From NCBI GenBank assembly GCA_030427705.1, contig JAUIBR010000006.1, positions 1 to 64,000 of the forward strand: a stretch of 64,000 nt of DNA, given 5' to 3'. Position numbers and translations under genes: made by a program. A model generated the notes under the pieces. The model worked only from the letters and a program-made list of their open reading frames with translations. It had not been told where the DNA came from and searched no databases. The DNA is from a bacterium (GTDB lineage Bacteria > Myxococcota_A > Bradymonadia > Bradymonadales > Bradymonadaceae). Of this stretch, positions 39,413 to 47,548 are shown piece after piece. The stretch's first letter is position 1, and each line of letters opens with the position of its first letter.

Positions 39413-40063
39413 CTATAGTTTGGTTGGGACGGCTTCGGAGGTACCTGCCAGAAAGTGCATCACGAGGTGTTCAACGACTTCCTCGGGCTCAACACCGCCT
39501 TCAGCGAGCACGCCGGTGACGATGTATTCGGCGATGACACGCTCGACCATGCCGATGGTCATGTATGCCAGAAGCTGGAAGTTCATGGGCTTGATGACGC
39601 CACGCTCGCAAAGGATGCCGTTGAAGTTCGTCAACATCGCGCCCAGCGTCTCGTAGAATTCTTCAATCAGCTGATTGAACTCAGGTGCTACAGCCAGCGC
39701 TTCTTTGAAGAAGATAGTGGCCAAGCCCTGATTTTCTAGGATGACATTCGTCAACTGAACGCCCACATTTGTGAGCTCTTCACGAAGCACCTCGCGGGAA
39801 TCCAGCTCGGCCGGCTCCCAATTCGCGACAGTCTCAACCACCAACGTCAGGAAGTCGTTTAGCAGCTCCCCGAAGATTTGGTGCTTGGACTCGTAGTACA
39901 GATAGAACGTGCCTTGAGCGACGCCGACGCGCTTCACAATCTGCGAAACTTTGGCGGCGTGGTATCCCTTTTCAGAGAACACATCGATCGCAGCTTGCTT
40001 AATAGCTACGCGGCGATCCGCCCGTTTTTCGCTTCGGCTTTTTCGACGTCCTATGTCGCTCAC
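39413..40063 (-). CDS. TetR-family transcriptional regulator
   Basis: A 216-residue TetR/AcrR repressor. The N-terminal DNA-binding domain (about 15-65) has KQAAIDVFSEKGYHAAKVSQIVKRVGVAQGTFYLYYESK, the classic helix-turn-helix. The C-terminal half is a helical ligand and dimer domain. It has the same architecture as the usual efflux and antibiotic-inactivation regulators. Two bases separate its stop from the PEP-type gene start. It should repress its own operon; the operator was not found, since the gap upstream is filled with GC-rich repeats. Confidence 0.95.
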   Translation of the reverse strand: MSDIGRRKSRSEKRADRRVAIKQAAIDVFSEKGYHAAKVSQIVKRVGVAQGTFYLYYESKHQIFGELLNDFLTLVVETVANWEPAELDSREVLREELTNVGVQLTNVILENQGLATIFFKEALAVAPEFNQLIEEFYETLGAMLTNFNGILCERGVIKPMNFQLLAYMTIGMVERVIAEYIVTGVLAEGGVEPEEVVEHLVMHFLAGTSEAVPTKL

Positions 40064-40131
40064 GATTGCTACCTTACAGCTTGCTAGCGGGGCGTAAGAA
40101 GCTACACCCGTTGCAGGCGACTCGCAACTGT

Positions 40132-40372
40132 GGCTCGCGCTTCGCGCTCGGGGCTCGCGCTTTGCGCTCGGGGCTCGCTTCGCTCGGGGCTCGCATCGGC
40201 CTTCGGCCTTGCTCGGGGCTCAGTCGCTGCGCTTCTTCGGGTTCAATCTGCGATGAAGCTTAAAATCCGAATCCAAACGTAAATCAACCCGAGCGCGCAG
40301 CGCGAGCCCCGAGGCGAGCGAAGCAAAGCCAAGCCCCGAGCGAAGCGAGTCCCCGAGCGCGTCAGCGCGAGC
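40132..40372. repeat. CGGGGCTCGC array in inverted orientation, running into the argH 3' end
   Basis: A 298-bp gap separates the TetR start from the argH stop and is filled by this array. Bases 40132-40222 hold repeated CGGGGCTCGC(G/T) units, and 40289-40372 the inverted version (GCGAGCCCCGAG units), with about 66 bases between. The right arm includes the last argH codons and stop. A minus-strand transcript would form a very long hairpin after argH, but without a T-run. Tandem expansion appears recent because units are close to identical. Confidence 0.9.
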
Positions 40373-41660
40373 CCTTCTTCAATCTATCGCGGAGTTCCAA
40401 TAGAAGAGGATTCGCCGCACCACCGGCTGATACGCGCTTTTGCAATGATTCCGCAGGGTCGCGTCCTGAACGCATTTCGGTATCGGCAGCGGCTTGGCGA
40501 TAAGCCTCGCGGAATGGAACACCCGAAGCGGCTAGCTCGACGGCCACGTCAGTTGCGTACATATCGTCCGAGATGGCGGCACGCAAGGCGTCGTCGTCGA
40601 ACGTCAGGTTGGCCAGCAAATCGGGCACCAAGTCCAATGCGGCGAGCGCGTGGTTGACCGCTCGGATGAGGGGCGGCTTGGTGTTCTGAAGGTCTCGGTG
40701 ATAGCCACTTGGGAGTGAGAGAACACTCTGAATTTCAGCGCGCGCTCCGGCCACGACTGAGTACGCAGCGCGCAAGAGTTCAACGACATCCGGGTTGCGT
40801 TTGTTGGGCATGATGGAACTACCCGTCGTGTACGCATCCGGAAGGTCCACGAACGCAAACTCGCCTGTCGCGTACAGCGACAAATCCCAGGCGATTCGCC
40901 TGACTCCTAGGAGCAGCTGAGACAACGTATCGATGACCTGGAGTTCAAACTTCCCGCGGCTGTTCTGTGCGTAGATTGGGCTGATTTGCATTCGGTCAAA
41001 CCCAAGCGCTTCCGTCGTTGCCTTGCGGTCGAGCGGCAGGTTCACGCCATAACCTGCGGCCGTGCCCAGCGGATTGGAATCGATATACGATGACGTAAAT
41101 TGACATAGATTTGCGTCGTCGATAAAGCTCTCGGCGATGGCGGCAAACCACATGCCCACAGACGACGGAACTGCGCGCTGCAAGTGGGTGTATCCCGGCA
41201 TCGGCTGCATCATGGTCGACTCGGCGCAGTCGAGTGCGACCGTCGCAATCCTTCGGGCAATCTCACCCGCGCTTTGACACGTATCCTTCAGGAACAAACG
41301 TGTGGCGACCAACACCTGATCATTGCGACTTCGTCCTGTGTGAATGCGCTTCCCGGCGTCGCCAAGTTTCTCGATCAGAAACGCCTCGATTGCCGAATGC
41401 CCGTCTTCGTACCGTTCGTCGAGGATGAAGTTTCCTTCCTCATAGGAACGTGTAAGTTCTTCAAGTCCTTCAAGAATCGAGTCGTACTCTTCTTGCGAGA
41501 GGATGTTGATATTCAACAATCCCAAGGCGTGAGCTTTGGAAGCGCGGATATCGTAGAGGAAGAGGTGGCGGTCCAAGATGACGTCTTCACCCGCACAGAA
41601 TCGCATGATGCGGTCATCAATTGCGGTCGTTGCGCCCTTTGCCCAAATCAGGTTACTCAC
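40362..41660 (-). CDS. argH: argininosuccinate lyase
   Basis: A 432-residue argininosuccinate lyase, last step of arginine synthesis (argininosuccinate to arginine and fumarate). The fumarase/aspartase signature GSSIMPNKRNPD, the HTGRSRNDQ motif, and PGYTHLQRAVP are intact. It is slightly shorter at the C-terminus than usual (about 460). The final residues LKKGSR and the stop lie in the GC-rich repeat array, so the end may have been reshaped by it. The start is GTG at 41660, overlapping the TamB-like gene by eight bases. No other arg gene is near. Confidence 0.97.
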   Translation of the reverse strand: MSNLIWAKGATTAIDDRIMRFCAGEDVILDRHLFLYDIRASKAHALGLLNINILSQEEYDSILEGLEELTRSYEEGNFILDERYEDGHSAIEAFLIEKLGDAGKRIHTGRSRNDQVLVATRLFLKDTCQSAGEIARRIATVALDCAESTMMQPMPGYTHLQRAVPSSVGMWFAAIAESFIDDANLCQFTSSYIDSNPLGTAAGYGVNLPLDRKATTEALGFDRMQISPIYAQNSRGKFELQVIDTLSQLLLGVRRIAWDLSLYATGEFAFVDLPDAYTTGSSIMPNKRNPDVVELLRAAYSVVAGARAEIQSVLSLPSGYHRDLQNTKPPLIRAVNHALAALDLVPDLLANLTFDDDALRAAISDDMYATDVAVELAASGVPFREAYRQAAADTEMRSGRDPAESLQKRVSAGGAANPLLLELRDRLKKGSR

Positions 41661-44600
41661 TTTCTTCTTCCTTCGGGAATTGCAGCTCCACCTCGACTCG
41701 GCGGTTTAGGTTCTGCTTTTCCTCGTCTTCGCCTTCGTAGATAAGCTGCGTCGCGCCAGCACCGACAACATCGATTTGTCGCCGGTCCACGCCGGCCTGA
41801 ATCAATTCACGCTCCATGGCTCGAGCGCGTTGCAGCGACACGGCTTGATTACGCCTTTCGGTACCAACCTGGTCCGAGTGGCCTGTCACAACGACCCGCA
41901 TCTGATTGAAGTTCTGGGTCACTTCGGCAAACGCGCGCAATTCTTCTTGTGCGTCGCGTGGCAGGCGAGCCCGCCCTTTCTCGAACTGATAGGAGCGAGC
42001 GGTGCCCGTGAAGTCTTGCAGTTGCGCGGGCGGCTCATCGGGCGCGCCATCAGTGTCTTCAACGCCGTTGTACGTCTCGGGCTCCATGGGGGCCTTATCG
42101 TCTTTGTCGGCGATACCGTCGCGGTCGTTATCGTTGTCCTCGCATCCGTCCCGGTCTTCGAAGCCGTCCTTGTCTTCGACACTGTGGTCGCACAGGTCAA
42201 ACGGGTCGGGCACCCCATCACCGTCCTTGTCCTCGCGGGCATGTGACGGGTTCTTCACCGACCACTTTTCGGCCGGCGGTGCTTTGGGCGCGGGTGCACC
42301 CCATTGCGTGCGCCAAAATACACCTGCACGTCCCTCGGCCGCTTCACCGAAGGTCGTGTCAACGGTCCAGTTGTCACCCAATCGTTGCTCGACACGGGCT
42401 TCCATCATGTTCTCGTCCGGCGGCGCATCGTGCCGGTAAATCGTTTCGATATAGAGGTCGCGCGTCACTTGTTTGCCGACCGTCAGGATTGGGTTCGCGA
42501 CGGAAGAACCGAAGCCAAACCCAACTTTGTCGACGCCGATTTGGTCAAACAATTGCCGCTCCAAAGAGGGGTTGTGATAGCGCTCGACAAGTTTTGCTGC
42601 GGCTCTTCGAACATCGCCATCGCGGTCGCTGACCGAGTCCACACGACCCGTCACCAGAAGCGCAATGATCTGATACTCAGGCAACGGAGGGAACGACATC
42701 AGCACCAGCTCAGGCCGACGAAGCGGGCCGTTTAGCTTGACCATCACCAGCGTGTCTTTGACCTGACCCTGTGCAACGAGCTCAATCACTGGCTCAAGCG
42801 GCGCAGCGAACTTGAAGCCATCCTTGGTGATAGGGATGTTCCGCTTGAGATTACCCGGGGCGAGCGTGACCAGACCGTCACGAATCACGAAGGGGTTGTC
42901 GAACAACAGGAAGTTGCCCTGGCTTGCGCGTAGCCCCTTTTCAACATCAACGAGCTCGCCGTCCGTTTTGACCGTGAAGCCCTCGGATACCGTAATCGCG
43001 GTGTCTTCACCGTTGATCTGGATTCCCGCTGAAGCGTCGATGGTCCATGTCGCCTTTTTACGGGCACGGTTTGCAGCACTGCGCTCTTCGCTTTGAAAAC
43101 GGACGTTCGCGTTGGTCGGAAGTTGATTGATAACTGGCAGCTTCTCGTCGGACACCACGATCTCGGTAGGCCGCATCGTCAGAGAAAACGTGTCCTCCTC
43201 CCCGCTCTGCCATGTGATATCGGCAGCTCCGGTCGCCAACGACACAGGCAGGTCCCCCCGGACGATTGGCATGTCCGCGAACTCAACCGAGACTGCAAGC
43301 TCAGTCGAGTCTCCGAATTTCGCTGTGCCTTTGCCCGACACCTTTCCTGGACTCGAATCTGCGGAGTAGGTGATATCAGCCGTCGAACCAGCAAACTGCG
43401 CGGTTGCGACCAGATTGGTGAGGCGTCGATTCAATTGAATCAGAGTGAGTTGAGCTTCCTCCGTTTTGACTTCCCCGGTCACTTCGGGGCTGCCCAACGT
43501 GCCCGAAAATTCTGCGGCTGCAACAATCCGGCCCTGGGACGCGCCAATCGTTGTGAGCCACGGTTCAACCGCGAAGATGGGAACGTCAGCATCGATACGG
43601 CCTGTAACTGGCGCCGCATCAAACTCTCCGCCTGAATAGATCACGTTAGGGTCGAGTGTTGTCGACAATGAAAGCGACGCGTCGGGGTCGAGTTTGATCG
43701 TCAGGTCATGCTTGCTCTTGGCGGACTTGAGCTCGATATCTACGGGACGATTATAGCCGTTTGAGTCAACAGACCCGCGAAGTGTGGAGTCGACCGTCAA
43801 CGAGCTCAACGCGCCTTTGGCTGTCAACATCCCATCGAGCGTGTAGCGCACGCCGCGTGTGGGTTGAATCCATGGCTCCAGGCGCCGAGGCGTCAGGTTT
43901 GCCAGTGTGACCTGCAGGTCAAGCGGCTCGGATGTCTTCCAAGCCCAAAGGCGCTTTAGGACATCCACTTCAGCCGGGATCGTGCCCAGCACCTTCACCC
44001 AGGTGATTCCGTTATGTCGGCTGGACGCTTCGATCTTGGTGGTGCCGCCTTCGTATGTGAATTTCGACTTCACATTGCCGACCGGATGGAAGTTCCATTG
44101 GAGGTCGACGGCCTCCAGTTGGCCTGTGATTTTGGGATTTTTGGTCGTGCCTTCAATCTTGGCGAAGAGACCGACCTTTCCTTGAGTCGCTCGCCAGCCA
44201 AATCGTGGATGCAGCTTGAGCAAGTCTTTGAGTGAGACCGTCAGTTGACCATCGATGGGTCCTTCTTCCAGTCGAATCGCCTTGCCCGGCATGTCGACCA
44301 CGATGTTGGCGCGGACAGAACTTTCGATGTGGATGAGCGGCCCGGTGAGCTTGAATCGGAGGTCAGTTGGCGTGTCCGTCCCAAACTGGGTGATTCGCAT
44401 TTCGAGTGCACCCAAAACGGTCGTTCCCAGCCGCACCTCGTCGCTGTCCATCTCGATGACACGGGCGAGCTGTCCGTCGTGGTTGTAGCTGGCGAACCGA
44501 ACATCAAGCAGACCGTGTGCGGCCGAGAACATCGTATCGCGCATCAAATCTGCGATGGGGAACTTGAACTTCACCTCGGCCTGAGGTTGCGCGTCAGTGA

Positions 44601-44742
44601 GCGCCATCTGCCCCGAATACTGCACGACCGAACGCGCAACAGAAACGGCCTCCGGCTGAGGTTTTACATCTTGAGCATCCTGTGCAGCTGAAAGAGCAGG
44701 CAGCAAAAGCAACGGCAGCAGGAGCATTGACCAACGTCTCAT
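41653..44742 (-). CDS. TamB-like protein fused to TSP3 repeats and an OmpA domain
   Basis: A 1029-residue protein with a cleavable signal (LLLPLLLLPALSAAQ) rather than the uncleaved anchor of E. coli TamB. Residues about 30-830 are alternating beta with AsmA/DUF490 repeats, ending in the TamB C-terminal domain (NIPITKDGFKFAAPLEPVIE, LRRPELVLMSFPPLPEYQII, and GVDKVGFGFGSSVANPIL). Then thrombospondin type 3 (TSP3) repeats, probably Ca-binding (about 837-900, DKDGDGVPD, DRDGCEDNDND), and an OmpA peptidoglycan-binding domain (918-1029, TGHSDQVGTERRNQAVSLQR). The fusion joins an outer-membrane assembly or lipid-transport bridge to a wall anchor. The ATG overlaps the TamA stop by four bases; SD GGGGAGG five bases upstream. 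Confidence 0.92.
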   Translation of the reverse strand: MRRWSMLLLPLLLLPALSAAQDAQDVKPQPEAVSVARSVVQYSGQMALTDAQPQAEVKFKFPIADLMRDTMFSAAHGLLDVRFASYNHDGQLARVIEMDSDEVRLGTTVLGALEMRITQFGTDTPTDLRFKLTGPLIHIESSVRANIVVDMPGKAIRLEEGPIDGQLTVSLKDLLKLHPRFGWRATQGKVGLFAKIEGTTKNPKITGQLEAVDLQWNFHPVGNVKSKFTYEGGTTKIEASSRHNGITWVKVLGTIPAEVDVLKRLWAWKTSEPLDLQVTLANLTPRRLEPWIQPTRGVRYTLDGMLTAKGALSSLTVDSTLRGSVDSNGYNRPVDIELKSAKSKHDLTIKLDPDASLSLSTTLDPNVIYSGGEFDAAPVTGRIDADVPIFAVEPWLTTIGASQGRIVAAAEFSGTLGSPEVTGEVKTEEAQLTLIQLNRRLTNLVATAQFAGSTADITYSADSSPGKVSGKGTAKFGDSTELAVSVEFADMPIVRGDLPVSLATGAADITWQSGEEDTFSLTMRPTEIVVSDEKLPVINQLPTNANVRFQSEERSAANRARKKATWTIDASAGIQINGEDTAITVSEGFTVKTDGELVDVEKGLRASQGNFLLFDNPFVIRDGLVTLAPGNLKRNIPITKDGFKFAAPLEPVIELVAQGQVKDTLVMVKLNGPLRRPELVLMSFPPLPEYQIIALLVTGRVDSVSDRDGDVRRAAAKLVERYHNPSLERQLFDQIGVDKVGFGFGSSVANPILTVGKQVTRDLYIETIYRHDAPPDENMMEARVEQRLGDNWTVDTTFGEAAEGRAGVFWRTQWGAPAPKAPPAEKWSVKNPSHAREDKDGDGVPDPFDLCDHSVEDKDGFEDRDGCEDNDNDRDGIADKDDKAPMEPETYNGVEDTDGAPDEPPAQLQDFTGTARSYQFEKGRARLPRDAQEELRAFAEVTQNFNQMRVVVTGHSDQVGTERRNQAVSLQRARAMERELIQAGVDRRQIDVVGAGATQLIYEGEDEEKQNLNRRVEVELQFPKEEESE

Positions 44743-46643
44743 ATTGCCTCCCCAAATCCGAAGTAGAAGCCCAACGGCGGCTCGTCGTAGACACCAGGGT
44801 CATTGAGTCGGAAACCGACATCAAAGCGAATCTTGCCGATCGGCGTATCGACGCGTAAACCGGGGCCCGCCGAGTAGTTCCATTCGTCGGTAACCCACGT
44901 CAATTCATCGGCCTGCACGTCACCCATATCAAAGAAGGTCACCAGGCCAATCGGGCCAAAGAGCTTCCAGCGAAGCTCCAAGTTTCCTCGGACCATCGTA
45001 TAGCCGCCGATAGGAACCGAATCACAGTTTTCCCCGTTTTCGTCGCATTCCTCGACCTGCGGAGATAGCCGCCGGGTTCCCCAGCCGCGGACCGTGTTTG
45101 CGCCACCCAGATAGAATTTGCGGTCAAACGGCGCGCCTGCGACTGAACCAAATGGGATGATGACCCCAGTCTCGGCCACCGAAGCCAACATTAGCCAATC
45201 GGTGATTGTCCAGTAGGCGCGCGCCTTTGCGACGGACTTGTGGTAGCCGTAGTCACTGGCGATTTCTTTGCCCGAGATGCCGTACATGACCTCGAAGATG
45301 GGCCCGTTCTTAGGCTTCGTGATCGAATCCACGAAGAACGCTTGCGCCCGAAACCCAGCTTGGCTCAAGAGATACGGGTCTCGGAAATCTCGCCCCAAAA
45401 GCGAGTCGTTTGCTTCAAGGGTCGGGCTGATTTCAAAGAAGTTCACATATCGAATCACGTGATTGAGCTCCAACCGAAGCCAGCCCAGGAACCAACGCGA
45501 AACCGCAAACCGCTCCGAGAGGTCGTGGTATTTGTAGCCTTGCTCCAGGTCGAGCTTGTACTGCGGCGTGATGGACCACATCAGGTGTTTCTCAAGCAGA
45601 CCCTTCTTGCTGAACTTTGGTCGGACCTTCAAAACCGGCCCATTCAGGTCGGGGCTAAACGGATTCGGAATCTGCGCTAAGCCGCCCGTGGTGCGGAGGT
45701 CCAAGCGTGTCAGGTGCCCAAACAGGTTGGTGTTTGTGTAGTCTACACGTAGCTGTTCTTGCCAACGCACGGTATCGATCTCGATTTCCGTGCCCACTCG
45801 AAGTCGATGTTTGTCGGCCTCGCTGACCTGGATTGTGATCTGGACTTTTCCGTCCACGACCTCGGTGGGCGGTTGAGCCGCGACCCACCGAAACACCCGC
45901 ATCGATTTAACCGCGTTGACCATCTGGCGGATGCGGCGCGGGGAGTAAGGTTCGTTCAGCGCAAACTCAACCTCGTTCTGGCAGAGATACTCAGGGACGT
46001 ACTCCAAACCTTCGAATTTCACAGAGCCGATGGTTGCATGCGGTCCGGGTTCGACCTGGAACGTGATGTCCGCGGTGCGCGCCTTGCGGTCCACGGTCGA
46101 GCTGCCCCGTACTAGAGCCAGGGGATAGCCAAGCTTCATAAGCTCCAGGCGAATCATCCCCTGGGCTTCATTGAATCGACCAATCTCGAAGTTATCGCCG
46201 ACATTGACGGCGACCTCGGCCTCGATGTCCTGTGCCTCGTCGGGGCGTCCTGTCCAGGCAAACTGCCGCTTTGCGATCGTTGTGGGGCGACCTTCATAGA
46301 TTTGGAAGATGACGGTTGCTTCGCGGTCTTTCTCGTTAAATCGCGGCTCGACATTGAGCACGGCGGCCTCGTAGTAGCCATACGCGTGGTACAGCGCCTC
46401 GATTCGTCGAGCGTCGGCTAGCAACAGTCCGCTGTCATGCTCATAGTCTGGTGAAAACGGAATCCAGGTCGTCTCGCCTGCATGGATGTAATCCAGGATG
46501 AAGCCGCCGGAGAATCGCGTGACGCCTTCGAACTTCACTTCAGTGATTTCGTACCCGTCCCCAACAATGCGTTTTTGGGCTCCCCCACAGCTGATGCATG
46601 TGAACATCAACAACGCGAGGAAGATGTGTATCGCGCGCTTCAT
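44739..46643 (-). CDS. TamA-like Omp85 protein with lipobox
   Basis: A 634-residue Omp85 protein. Three POTRA-like domains (about 30-260: EITEVKFEGVTRFSGG, and similar repeats with FxI-EG) precede a 16-strand barrel with the conserved loop-6 motif VRGW (GGANTVRGWG) and the closing strand ending in YFGFGEAI. The N-terminus MKRAIHIFLALLMFTCISCGG carries a lipobox (Cys19, or less likely Cys16), so it should be a lipid-modified Omp85; known TamA proteins have an ordinary signal. It is co-transcribed with the TamB fusion and argH. Length is that of TamA (577) plus linker. Confidence 0.9.
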   Translation of the reverse strand: MKRAIHIFLALLMFTCISCGGAQKRIVGDGYEITEVKFEGVTRFSGGFILDYIHAGETTWIPFSPDYEHDSGLLLADARRIEALYHAYGYYEAAVLNVEPRFNEKDREATVIFQIYEGRPTTIAKRQFAWTGRPDEAQDIEAEVAVNVGDNFEIGRFNEAQGMIRLELMKLGYPLALVRGSSTVDRKARTADITFQVEPGPHATIGSVKFEGLEYVPEYLCQNEVEFALNEPYSPRRIRQMVNAVKSMRVFRWVAAQPPTEVVDGKVQITIQVSEADKHRLRVGTEIEIDTVRWQEQLRVDYTNTNLFGHLTRLDLRTTGGLAQIPNPFSPDLNGPVLKVRPKFSKKGLLEKHLMWSITPQYKLDLEQGYKYHDLSERFAVSRWFLGWLRLELNHVIRYVNFFEISPTLEANDSLLGRDFRDPYLLSQAGFRAQAFFVDSITKPKNGPIFEVMYGISGKEIASDYGYHKSVAKARAYWTITDWLMLASVAETGVIIPFGSVAGAPFDRKFYLGGANTVRGWGTRRLSPQVEECDENGENCDSVPIGGYTMVRGNLELRWKLFGPIGLVTFFDMGDVQADELTWVTDEWNYSAGPGLRVDTPIGKIRFDVGFRLNDPGVYDEPPLGFYFGFGEAI

Positions 46644-46699
46644 GCGCGGGTTTTTAGCCGCATTTTATCTGTGGCTCAACGTCTATTGATCGATTCTGG

Positions 46700-47371
46700 T
46701 TAAGCTTCGGTAGAGTAGGCCAAGATTCGGCTCAAATGTGAGTAGGGCAGCCCCGTTTCTTCGTACCATTCATTGAAGACCTCTTGCGCCTTCTTCATGC
46801 CACGCTTGCCCTTTGGTTCTGCGTCCAAGATGCCATGTTCCACCAGTGCAGCCGATGTCGAGTTGGTCAGCAGGAACGAGTCCTTGCCCATTTGCCGAAG
46901 GAAGTAGGCGGAGGTCTTGGGGCCCAAATGTTTGGCCTCCTTCTGCATGGTCGACCAGAGCGATGCGATATCGTTGGATGGCCAGTCGGCTATCCAGTCG
47001 GCAAAGCTGCCGTGTTCTTCGACTTTCGTTAGCATCCATGCGGCATTGCTGACGGTCGCCTCGATCTTCACGCGGTTTCGAACGATGCGTGTATCTTGTG
47101 TGAGCTCATCGATGTGCAGCACGTCGTAAGCTGCGACGGTGTCTGGGTCAAAACCGTCGAAGGCCTCCAGAAATCCGGGCCACTTGGCCTTGATGATGTA
47201 CCATTTGAAACCCGCACTAAACATGGCCATCGCCATGTTTTCCAGATACTTAGCATCCTCGATCTCACGCAGGTCATCGTCAGTGGCGACGTCTGGAAGG
47301 AGGTCTTCTAGTTCGTCTTCGCCGCCTTTCCGTTCTGCCGCGATCGCTCGAATTTCATCAAAGGTCTTCAT
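46700..47371 (-). CDS. divergent Tag-like DNA-3-methyladenine glycosylase homologue
   Basis: A 223-residue protein similar to TAG over about 45-190: AGFKW, FLEAFDGFDPDTVAAYD, RIVRNRVKIEATVSNA, and FADWIADWP match the E. coli Tag pattern AGLSW, HRGKI and so on. However the E. coli base-recognition Glu38 (LEGQQAGLSW) falls on Ala in MAMAMFSAGFKW, and no Cys/His zinc snap is present. Thus it is Tag-fold but may lack the normal 3-methyladenine activity. The ATG at 47371 or the GTG at 47407 are both possible. It lies 56 bases after the TamA start region on the same strand but is separate. Confidence 0.75.
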   Translation of the reverse strand: MKTFDEIRAIAAERKGGEDELEDLLPDVATDDDLREIEDAKYLENMAMAMFSAGFKWYIIKAKWPGFLEAFDGFDPDTVAAYDVLHIDELTQDTRIVRNRVKIEATVSNAAWMLTKVEEHGSFADWIADWPSNDIASLWSTMQKEAKHLGPKTSAYFLRQMGKDSFLLTNSTSAALVEHGILDAEPKGKRGMKKAQEVFNEWYEETGLPYSHLSRILAYSTEA

Positions 47372-47548
47372 ATCTGCTGTTTCGATGGGGTCGGTGGTCC
47401 CCAGCACGGTGGATAGTTAAGTTGCGGTCTCGGTCGCGAATTTCCTCACAGGAACTCGTAAGTGGTTGAAAGGAAAACGTTACGTTGGTTTTGGCGAAGT
47501 TGGATCGCTATTTGCGATAAAGGGCCTGCCACTACACCAAGGTTCGTA

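Noticed and set aside
40132-40372. Rho-independent terminator for argH
   Set aside because: The stem is very long and has no T-run; it looks like repeat expansion, though it may still slow transcription.
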